Positions 8,568-14,998 of a DNA stretch of 42,469 nucleotides are shown here, one piece after another; the first letter of the stretch is position 1; the number at the start of each line of letters is the position of its first letter. Origin of the DNA: Nitrospirota bacterium (lineage in GTDB: Bacteria > Nitrospirota > Thermodesulfovibrionia > SZUA-242); contig QJVM01000261.1 in NCBI GenBank assembly GCA_003235715.1, positions 1 through 42,469 of the forward strand, written 5' to 3'. A program made the translations under genes and the position numbers. The notes under the pieces were generated by a model. It was not told the DNA's origin. It saw only the letters and a program-made list of their open reading frames with translations, and did not search any database.

Positions 8568-10235
8568 TCACATTTCCATGATAATCGGGATGATCATCGG
8601 CATTCTCTCCATGGTCCGGAAGACATATTTCTTCAGGGCGCTCCGGAGCCGGGCCTCGACCATCCCCGCATCGTTTCTGATCTCACGGTCCATTTCCATC
8701 AGGGTGTACTCCATCTCCTGCCGCGCATGGCGCGTGAACTCCTCCACCTCCTCCTCGGCCACAACACCCCGCGCGATGACCTCCGGGCCCGAAACGATAC
8801 TTCCGGTTTCCTTGGCCATGCTGATGAGAAGGATGATCACGCCCTCCTTGGCCAGCCGCCTGCGGTCCCGGAGCACATCGTAACCCACATCGCCCACTCC
8901 CTTCCCATCCACGAAGACACGGCCCGCCTGGACCTTTTCACCCCGCCGGGCGGTGCCGTCCCCAAGAAACTCAACAGGTTCTCCGTTCTCCACAATAAAG
9001 ATGTCTTCCTCCGGGATGCCGCCCTTCCGGGCCAGCTGGCTGTGATACACAAGGTGCCGGTATTCACCGTGAACCGGCATGAAAAAGCGGGGTCGAACCA
9101 TATTCAGCATGAGCTTCAGCTCTTCCTTGGACGCATGTCCGGACACGTGAATATCGGACACCTTTTCGTAATGCACCGTCGCACCCCGCCGGAACAGATA
9201 ATTAATGACCCGCCCAATCCAGCGCTCCTTACCGGGAATCACCCGCGAGGAGAGGATGACCGTGTCTCCCGGTTTGATCTTCACCTGCTTGTGCTCACCC
9301 ACGGCCATACGTGTGAGCGCTGACATGGGTTCTCCCTGGCTTCCCGTGGTGATCAGGACCACCTCGTGGTCCTCGAACCTCGGGAGATCGTCAATGCCGT
9401 GCAGCTGGCCCCCGCCCAGCTTGAGGTAACCGAGTTCCAGGGCAATCTCGGCATTGTTCAAAACGCTCTTGCCGGTCAGAATCACCTGTCGTCCCACCTC
9501 CCGGGCGGCGTCGATCACCTGCTGAATCCGATGAATATTGGAGGCGAAAGTGGCCACGATAATGCGACCCGGCGCAGAGGCGAAAATGCTGTCAAAGGCC
9601 CGGCGAACCTCTTTCTCGGAATAGGTAAAGCCGCCCCGTTCCGCATTGGTACTGTCGGAAAGAAGAACGAGGGTTCCCTTCTCGCCGTATTCCGTAAATT
9701 TGTGAAAATCCATGAGTTCGCCATCCACGGGGGTCGGGTCGAGCTTGAAATCTCCCGTATGAACCACGCGCCCCACAGGCGTTTCAATTCCCAGAGCCAC
9801 CCCGTCCACGATGCTGTGGGTCACCCGGATGAATTCCACCTCGAAGACGCCAAAACGAACCCGGTCACGCGGACGCACCGTCCTGAGTTCGACGGATTCA
9901 AGGAGACCGTGTTCCGAAAGCTTGGACTGAACCAGGCCAATAGTGAGGGCCGTTCCATACACCGGAACCTTCATATCCCTGAGCAGATAGGGCAGGGATC
10001 CCGTATGGTCCTCGTGCCCGTGCGTAAGCAAAATCGCCCGAAGCCGCTGGCCCAGCCCCCGGAGATAGGTCATGTCCGGAATGACGTAATCCACACCGTG
10101 CATGTCCTCTTCCGGAAACATGAGACCGGCGTCAATCACAAGAGCGTCGTCGCCGTATTCGAGCACGGTCATGTTCAGACCGATTTCCTCCACTCCCCCA
10201 AGGGGGACAATACGCAGATGCTGACTCGAGTTCAT
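8568..10235 (-). CDS. rnj: Ribonuclease J
   Basis: Metallo-beta-lactamase/beta-CASP ribonuclease with 5'-exonuclease and endonuclease activity in mRNA decay and rRNA maturation. The 555-residue length is typical. The N-terminus reads MNSSQHLRIVPLGGVEEIGLNM. The zinc motif THGHEDHTGSLP has its His/Asp ligands at 72-77. Further metal and active-site motifs are VHTGDFKLD, LLSDSTNAERGG, ATFASNIHRIQQ (beta-CASP) and the C-terminal HVSGHASKEEL and MPVHGEYRHL. The last 100 residues form the usual C-terminal domain. A purine-rich stretch (AGGGGATAAGG) precedes the ATG. It is the first gene of the minus-strand run to smc and diverges from the PP-loop gene at 10452, so the 216-base gap should hold promoters for both; no clear consensus box was found there. 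Confidence 0.97.
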   Translation of the reverse strand: MNSSQHLRIVPLGGVEEIGLNMTVLEYGDDALVIDAGLMFPEEDMHGVDYVIPDMTYLRGLGQRLRAILLTHGHEDHTGSLPYLLRDMKVPVYGTALTIGLVQSKLSEHGLLESVELRTVRPRDRVRFGVFEVEFIRVTHSIVDGVALGIETPVGRVVHTGDFKLDPTPVDGELMDFHKFTEYGEKGTLVLLSDSTNAERGGFTYSEKEVRRAFDSIFASAPGRIIVATFASNIHRIQQVIDAAREVGRQVILTGKSVLNNAEIALELGYLKLGGGQLHGIDDLPRFEDHEVVLITTGSQGEPMSALTRMAVGEHKQVKIKPGDTVILSSRVIPGKERWIGRVINYLFRRGATVHYEKVSDIHVSGHASKEELKLMLNMVRPRFFMPVHGEYRHLVYHSQLARKGGIPEEDIFIVENGEPVEFLGDGTARRGEKVQAGRVFVDGKGVGDVGYDVLRDRRRLAKEGVIILLISMAKETGSIVSGPEVIARGVVAEEEVEEFTRHARQEMEYTLMEMDREIRNDAGMVEARLRSALKKYVFRTMERMPMIIPIIMEM

Positions 10236-10451
10236 ACCTTATCCCCTGCCCTGTTTCCGCTTAGTGCGAAAGCGTTTGTGCCGCCACCCTTCCCATGTTG
10301 ACGCGTCCTCGCGGCGGTTGATAGGGTAACTGAAGAGGCGCACGGCTGACGATTCGTAACGTTCAGAACCGGAACCGAACCCCTTGCAGAAGCCCCTTCT
10401 AAAGGATTCGCTTCCGACGCATGATCCGTCATAGAGGTAAACGGTAATCGT

Positions 10452-11441
10452 ATGTCCAAGGCCATATCCCTTTTGTCCGGCGGGCTCGACAGCACACTGG
10501 CCACCCTGGTCGTGCAGCGTCTGGGCATTGACGTGACAGCGGTCAGCTTCATGATGCCCTTCGGCTGCGACACCTCAGACCGGTCCTCCTGCTCGAGAAA
10601 CGCACTCCCGGTCGCGACACAATTCGGATTTTCCCTGAAACTCTGCAACTTGGGCGAGACCTTTCTCGATATCGTTCGCTTCCCCCGCCATGGCCACGGG
10701 AAAAACATGAACCCCTGCATTGATTGCCGCATCCTCATGCTGCGCGAAGCCCGAAAGCTCATGGAGATGACGGGTGCCGATTTTCTGGTCACCGGCGAGG
10801 TGGTGGGCCAGCGGCCCATGAGCCAGAAGAAGAATACCTTGAGAATGATCGAAAAGGAAGCCGGGGTAAAGGATCTGGTTCTACGCCCGCTGTGTGCCCT
10901 CAATCTGGCTCCGACGCTTCCGGAGACAAAGGGTCTGGTGGACCGAAGAAGACTCTATGGATTCTCGGGCCGTTCGAGACGCCCGCAAATGGACCTGGCT
11001 AAGGAGTTTGGCCTCGAAGAATACCCGGCCCCAGCCGGAGGGTGTTTGCTCACGGACCCGCTCTATTCCCAAGCATTGAAGAAGCTTCTCAAGGCCCGGG
11101 ACTCGGTGGACTATTACGATATCCAGCTTCTTCGGGCGGGCCGCCAGTTTTGGGCCGAAAGTAATGCCTGGATCGTGGTCGGCCGGAACCGTACGGACAA
11201 TGAAATCATTCGGAACCTGAGGAAACCGGGCGACGTTCTCCTTCAGGTACCAAACGTGGGAAGCCCGCTGGCCCTGGTCAGGGACCCTCGTTCGTCCGAG
11301 GACATCCGCCTTGCTGGAGCCCTCTGCGCCCGGTATACCCGCAGACACGGAGAGGCCCGGGTCATGGTGGAAACAGAATCCGGAGAGACGCTCGAAGTCA
11401 CCCCGCTGAAGCCGGAAGAAGTGGAACGCTTCAGACCCTGA
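10452..11441 (+). CDS. PP-loop tRNA-thiolation-like protein with C-terminal NFACT-R-like domain
   Basis: Predicted ATP-dependent tRNA sulfur-transfer enzyme of the MnmA/ThiI superfamily; the exact modified base is unknown. The 329-residue protein begins with the PP-loop SGGLDS (residues 9-14), which binds ATP for adenylating a uridine. Cysteines that could carry sulfur or metal are C89 and C92 (NPCIDC) and C198 in the motif PAPAGGCLLTDP. Residues about 222-300 (RAGRQFWAESNAW, then VVGRNRTDNE and PNVGSPLALV) resemble the NFACT-R/DUF814 RNA-binding domain that comparative studies report fused to ThiI-like proteins. It stands alone, divergent from rnj and convergent with the histidine kinase gene. 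The PP-loop assignment is secure; the NFACT part and the reaction are inference. Confidence 0.8.
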   Translation: MSKAISLLSGGLDSTLATLVVQRLGIDVTAVSFMMPFGCDTSDRSSCSRNALPVATQFGFSLKLCNLGETFLDIVRFPRHGHGKNMNPCIDCRILMLREARKLMEMTGADFLVTGEVVGQRPMSQKKNTLRMIEKEAGVKDLVLRPLCALNLAPTLPETKGLVDRRRLYGFSGRSRRPQMDLAKEFGLEEYPAPAGGCLLTDPLYSQALKKLLKARDSVDYYDIQLLRAGRQFWAESNAWIVVGRNRTDNEIIRNLRKPGDVLLQVPNVGSPLALVRDPRSSEDIRLAGALCARYTRRHGEARVMVETESGETLEVTPLKPEEVERFRP

Positions 11442-11448
11442 AAAGACG

Positions 11449-11478
11449 AAGGCCCCTGGGGCGGCATCTCTCGGCCTT
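11449..11478. terminator. Probable bidirectional terminator between convergent genes
   Basis: AAGGCC (11449-11454) pairs with GGCCTT (11473-11478) in the gap between the stops of the PP-loop gene and the histidine kinase gene. The minus-strand reading is followed by TCTTTT; the plus-strand reading has only a short T run. The stem is short and the loop long, so efficiency is uncertain. Confidence 0.45.
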
Positions 11479-11490
11479 TCCGAGGGATAC

Positions 11491-13578
11491 TCAGGTCGCG
11501 GGCGGCGACCCCTCCAAAGGAAGCAGCACGAAGAACGTACTTCCGGCCCCCACGGAACTGGTATACCAGATATAACCTCCGTGCATGACAACGAGTTCCC
11601 GGGTGATGGCGAGACCGAGGCCTGTTCCCCCATAGGCCCGCGTGCTCGAACCGTCGACCTGGCGGAACTTCTGGAAGATGACCTCGCTGCTCTCCTTGGG
11701 AATTCCGATCCCCGTATCCGTAACCGAGAGCAGAACGCCATGGTCGAAAGCCACGGGTTCAGAAGGCGCCAGGGTATCCGAGGCGTCCCACGGACGGATC
11801 TCGAGCCGAACCGCCCCATGATCTGTAAATTTCAGCGCGTTGGAAAGAAGATTCATGACTATTTGCAGAAGCCTCAGCCGGTCTGCCTGAACGGACAATC
11901 CGGGGGTTGAGCAGACATAGCCAAAGTCAATGGGTTTTCCCGAGACAAGAGGCCGCAGGCTTGAAACCGCCTCATCGGCCACCCCCTCAAGGTCCACAGT
12001 CTCGAGCCTGAGTTCAAGACGGCCTGCTTCAAGCTTCGAAAAATCCAGGATCTGGGTGATCAGGTTCAGAAGATGCCGGCCGCTCTGGTTGACCAGAAGG
12101 AGGTCCTCTTTCTGTTTTTCGGTGATGGGGCCGTCAATGCCTTTGAGGATCACCTTGGAAAACCCGATGATGGAGTTCAACGGTGTTCTCAGCTCATGAC
12201 TCATGTTGGCGATGAACTCCGATTTGAGGCGGTCGTTCCTCTTGAGATCCTCGTAGGCGCGGAGCAGCTCGGTCGTTCTCTTCCGGACTTCCTGCTCGAG
12301 GTCCTGACTGTAATTCTGAATCTTGAGGGCGAGGTTCTCGAGGTCGATACGGGCGGCCGTAAGTTCATGGTCCCGTCGTTCCACTGCCGCGGCCATGGCG
12401 TTGAATCCTTCCTCAAGCCGTCCAAACTCGTCTTCCCGTACCTTCGCAATCCGGTAATTGAACCGCCCCTCACCGATCCGCTCAAAAGCCTTCCGGATAT
12501 CTTTTATGGGACCGAGGACCTCCCTGGTAAGGAAGAAGGCCATCACCCCGGCAAGAAGGCAAATTCCAACAAAGATCAACGTATAAGTCCGGGCCACTGA
12601 TGCGATGCTCTCGCTGGCCATGGACATGGTTTCCTCGACCTGGCCGGCCTCGTTCAGGCTGTGCTGGACAATTTGGCTCTGTATCGCGGCCACCCTTTCG
12701 TAGGAATCAAGAAAGCAGTCATACGGGTCCCCACTCGCCAGCTCCGTGCATCGCATCAACCGGTCCGGATATCCGTTGACCCAGGTCTGGATTCTGAGAA
12801 AGAAGTCCCTCTCCTCGCCACGGTAGGCCCGGATGGCCGGTATGGTCAGTTCGTCCCTCAGCTCGCTCTCAAGCCAGAGGTTCAGGTTCTCCACGGCCGC
12901 TCCCACCCTATCCCCGCCCTCGGGGTCGCTTCCAAGAATGGTGGAAAAGGTGTTGAACTGAAGTTCAAGCACTTCGGCCCATATCTCGTCGTAAACGAAG
13001 ATATGCTCGAAAGTAGAAACCAGTTCTCCCATGACCCGATGATAGGACTCCGGAAGACGAAGGACGCGGTCGAACCGGACCCCGGCCATGGTTTCCTTAT
13101 ACAGTCCTTGAATATATTCAAGGCGTCCCTCGATAACCGTATAAACTGAGCGCTCAAGCGCGTCCAGAAGCGGAACGAGTTGCCCGTCCGGGGAGTTCAG
13201 GGATGACTGAAATGGGGGCGTGGAGGCCTGAACGACCGCGCAGTATTGTTCACAGGCTTCGGCGAGGTCTTTCCAGGCTGCGCCGCTTTCGGTCAGACGT
13301 TCAAGTCTGTCCTGGATCTTTGCGTGCGTCGCGTCGAGGAGGCTCCGTACTCGTAACCCGGTAGTCTCACCGGGAAGAGCGAGCCGAATCACACGCATTT
13401 CCCTGGCGTGGTTCAGCACCTCCTTCGCCGCTCTGATTTCCCACCCCGCCCGGCTGATACCCTTCACAGCTCCGTCATAACGCCGAACCGCACGATCAAC
13501 GAGCAGGCCCATGATCAGAACCAGCCCGATGGTCGAGACAAAAGCGACCGAAAGTTTATGTCTTATGCCAAGTTTCAA
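11491..13578 (-). CDS. Membrane sensor histidine kinase (HAMP, HisKA, HATPase)
   Basis: Orphan two-component sensor kinase of 695 residues. A first membrane segment (about 8-26) is followed by a large sensor region (27-331) presumed to lie outside the membrane; it is mostly helical and I recognise no known domain in it. A second membrane segment (332-351), a HAMP linker (352-404) and a coiled coil (405-450) lead to HisKA with phospho-acceptor H461 in ANMSHELRTPLNS. The ATPase domain has the N box LLSNALKFTD, G1 DTGIGIP and G2 GGTGLGLAI. The most N-terminal start is a TTG at 13578 with no visible Shine-Dalgarno, so the true start is uncertain, although the sequence from there looks like a normal kinase N-terminus. 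No response regulator is adjacent; the regulator at 38531 is too distant to pair on position alone. Confidence 0.9.
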   Translation of the reverse strand: MKLGIRHKLSVAFVSTIGLVLIMGLLVDRAVRRYDGAVKGISRAGWEIRAAKEVLNHAREMRVIRLALPGETTGLRVRSLLDATHAKIQDRLERLTESGAAWKDLAEACEQYCAVVQASTPPFQSSLNSPDGQLVPLLDALERSVYTVIEGRLEYIQGLYKETMAGVRFDRVLRLPESYHRVMGELVSTFEHIFVYDEIWAEVLELQFNTFSTILGSDPEGGDRVGAAVENLNLWLESELRDELTIPAIRAYRGEERDFFLRIQTWVNGYPDRLMRCTELASGDPYDCFLDSYERVAAIQSQIVQHSLNEAGQVEETMSMASESIASVARTYTLIFVGICLLAGVMAFFLTREVLGPIKDIRKAFERIGEGRFNYRIAKVREDEFGRLEEGFNAMAAAVERRDHELTAARIDLENLALKIQNYSQDLEQEVRKRTTELLRAYEDLKRNDRLKSEFIANMSHELRTPLNSIIGFSKVILKGIDGPITEKQKEDLLLVNQSGRHLLNLITQILDFSKLEAGRLELRLETVDLEGVADEAVSSLRPLVSGKPIDFGYVCSTPGLSVQADRLRLLQIVMNLLSNALKFTDHGAVRLEIRPWDASDTLAPSEPVAFDHGVLLSVTDTGIGIPKESSEVIFQKFRQVDGSSTRAYGGTGLGLAITRELVVMHGGYIWYTSSVGAGSTFFVLLPLEGSPPAT

Positions 13579-13822
13579 GGAAGAAGCGCAATTGCATACT
13601 ACAAGGCATCTCGTTCAAGAAAGGCCAGATCTATCAAGCCTTCCGAATCCAGGAGCCTGGGCTGGGAAGCGGTTCTAAGCTAACAGATTAGCCCTAACGT
13701 ATGCACGCGGGGATCCCTGACCGCCGTCGCAGGTTTAACCTGAAGGCCAGGGCGGTCCTTCTCCCTCCGAAAACGGGAACAGACTCAGTCCTTTCCCCGG
13801 GGAGGAAGGTAAAGGGTAAGAC
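13579..13822. other. Gene-free stretch upstream of the histidine kinase
   Basis: No coding sequence with family features, RNA gene or clear promoter was recognised. It must hold the control region of the histidine kinase gene read leftward; TAGTAT about 20 bases upstream of the TTG is a possible -10 box but lacks a good -35. A plus-strand ORF starting at 13701 has basic, low-complexity composition and is probably spurious. Confidence 0.4.
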
Positions 13823-13855
13823 AAAAAAAAGGGCCAATGCCGCAGCATCGGCTCC
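13823..13855 (-). terminator. Strong intrinsic terminator ending the rubredoxin/ferredoxin unit
   Basis: Read on the minus strand, GCCGATGC and GCATTGGC form an eight-pair stem (with G-T pairs) around a tiny loop, followed directly by CCC and eight T residues (the A run at 13823-13830). This is a classic rho-independent terminator. It defines the 3' end of the transcript that carries the rubredoxin-fusion and ferredoxin genes. Confidence 0.85.
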
Positions 13856-13859
13856 ATCA

Positions 13860-13964
13860 TCAAAAAACTTCCGGCCGCCAATAGAATTCCCGATAGCCGT
13901 TCTTCTTGTGGGTCTGTACCGTCGTGGTTCTCGTGCCCACGGTTCCGACGGTCTGAAGGTTCAT
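13860..13964 (-). CDS. Possible 34-residue protein upstream of the terminator
   Basis: Short ORF from ATG (13964) to TGA (13860), ending five bases before the terminator stem. The product begins MNLQTVGTVG, is rich in Thr, and ends GYREFYWRPEVF. I recognise no family. The region upstream has only GC-rich purine stretches, not a good Shine-Dalgarno. In its favour, it fills the end of a transcript bounded by ferredoxin and a strong terminator. Against it, the same DNA holds a strong hairpin (13918-13952), so this could be a structured 3' untranslated region or a small RNA instead. Existence as a gene is uncertain. Confidence 0.25.
   Translation of the reverse strand: MNLQTVGTVGTRTTTVQTHKKNGYREFYWRPEVF
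13918..13952 (-). repeat. Bulged hairpin in the 3' region of the ferredoxin transcript
   Basis: ACCGTC (13918-13923) pairs with GACGGT (13947-13952). Inside it GTGG (13924-13927) pairs with CCAC (13937-13940), leaving a six-base bulge and a nine-base loop. It has no T run, so it is not itself a terminator. It may be a structured RNA element or an mRNA-stabilising hairpin. Confidence 0.45.
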
Positions 13965-14040
13965 CCGGATGTCACGCCCGCACGCCCACCCTAGCGGATG
14001 GTTTCAAAAGGTACAGGCGCAGCAAGCCTGATCCGGAAGC

Positions 14041-14235
14041 CTATTCGTCCTCCCAGGAAATGGCCTCTGTCGGGCAACTGTCCATGGCTTCCTGAATCAC
14101 ATCGTCTGAATCCCCGGCAGGATAGATCACTTCAGCCTTCTCGTCATCATTCAGGCGAAAGGTCTTCGTCGCAATCTCCGCACAGGTACCGCAGCCGATA
14201 CACTCGTCCTGATTCACAACGGGTCTCTGTCCCAT
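14041..14235 (-). CDS. Single-cluster [4Fe-4S] ferredoxin
   Basis: Cytoplasmic electron carrier of 64 residues, the size of Desulfovibrio-type ferredoxin I. Three cluster ligands lie in ECIGCGTC (C12, C15, C18), and the fourth is in SCPTEAI near residue 54. No second C-x2-C-x2-C motif is present, so one [4Fe-4S] cluster is expected. The rest is very acidic, as is usual for these proteins. A strong Shine-Dalgarno (AGGAGG) sits eight bases before the ATG at 14235. The gene follows the rubredoxin-domain gene by 109 bases on the same strand, suggesting a shared redox role, perhaps in oxidative-stress defence or in delivering electrons to a common partner. The partner is unknown. Confidence 0.93.
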   Translation of the reverse strand: MGQRPVVNQDECIGCGTCAEIATKTFRLNDDEKAEVIYPAGDSDDVIQEAMDSCPTEAISWEDE

Positions 14236-14344
14236 AAATCATCCTCCTCTATGCCTCTTGCTGGTTCTGACGCCAAGGCCTGCTGCAGACCCTTGCATCC
14301 CGGTCATCCGGATGGGCCCGCCGTCCCGGGCTTCCCCGAAAATT

Positions 14345-14827
14345 CTATCCCATAAGCTCAAATTCCCTTTTGGCGACGCCGCACCGGGGACAGGTCCAGT
14401 CCTCCGGGAGGGATTCAAAGCTCCGTCCCTCTCGGTCCTCCCTGAACAGCCACTTGCACATGGCGCAGCGCCATACAGGTCCGTCCTCCCGCTCTCCCGT
14501 CCGTTCAATGACTCTCCATCCCTTGCGCTCCCAAACAGTATGATGAGGCGGTAGATAAGCGGCTGAAATGACCTTGTCCCGGGCATCGCTCACCTTGACC
14601 ATCACCGTTACCTCATCCTTCTCCACGGTATATCCCCATTCAAAGGTGTCCTTGGTATCAGGGTCCGATAACTTGGCATCGAATTCGACCCGGTTGTTAC
14701 CCTTCGTCTTGACCTTTGACCACGAATAACAACACTTGGCCATTGCCGTACACCCGCACTTGCCCTTGAGCAGCGGAATACCGTCCACCGTGAAACCACC
14801 CGGAATCTTAGAAATCTCGACGGCCAT
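14345..14827 (-). CDS. Rubredoxin-domain protein with novel cysteine-containing N-terminal domain
   Basis: Protein of 160 residues with two parts. The C-terminal part (about 117-158) is a rubredoxin: iron ligands C121 and C124 (WRCAMCKW) and C146 and C149 (WTCPRCG), with the usual LPEDW before the second pair. The loop between the pairs is several residues shorter than in classic rubredoxins. The N-terminal part (1-110) is not a family I recognise. It has four cysteines (C24, C26, C32, C33) in KGKCGCTAMAKCCYSW, then a predicted beta-rich stretch with alternating hydrophobic residues. A strong Shine-Dalgarno (AGAAGGAGG) precedes the ATG. Ferredoxin follows in the same direction. The rubredoxin call is secure; the function of the first domain is unknown. 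Confidence 0.85.
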   Translation of the reverse strand: MAVEISKIPGGFTVDGIPLLKGKCGCTAMAKCCYSWSKVKTKGNNRVEFDAKLSDPDTKDTFEWGYTVEKDEVTVMVKVSDARDKVISAAYLPPHHTVWERKGWRVIERTGEREDGPVWRCAMCKWLFREDREGRSFESLPEDWTCPRCGVAKREFELMG

Positions 14828-14970
14828 TCACATTCCTCCTTCTGAATTTCATATTAAGGCGTGGACTTCAGGCCGGCCATGATCTCCATCATACCGCGGG
14901 GTCCTCTTCCGGCGCACCCACGAGGCCTTCCGTCTTTAGAACGGCCCATCGAAGGATTGGTAAAATAAGC

Positions 14971-14986
14971 GGCGCGAACCCGCGCC
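14971..14986 (+). repeat. Stem-loop directly before the addB-like ribosome-binding site
   Basis: GGCGCG (14971-14976) and CGCGCC (14981-14986) form a perfect six-pair GC hairpin with a four-base loop. It ends one base before the Shine-Dalgarno AAAGGAG (14987-14993) of the TTG-started gene. TAAAAT at 14961-14966 may be a -10 box, which would put this hairpin at the very 5' end of the mRNA. It could stabilise the mRNA or tune translation. Confidence 0.4.
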
Positions 14987-14998
14987 AAAGGAGTATCC

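Noticed and set aside
13701..13994. 97-codon plus-strand ORF
   Set aside because: It runs through the strong minus-strand terminator (its A run gives poly-Lys codons), is basic and low in complexity, and has no ribosome-binding site.
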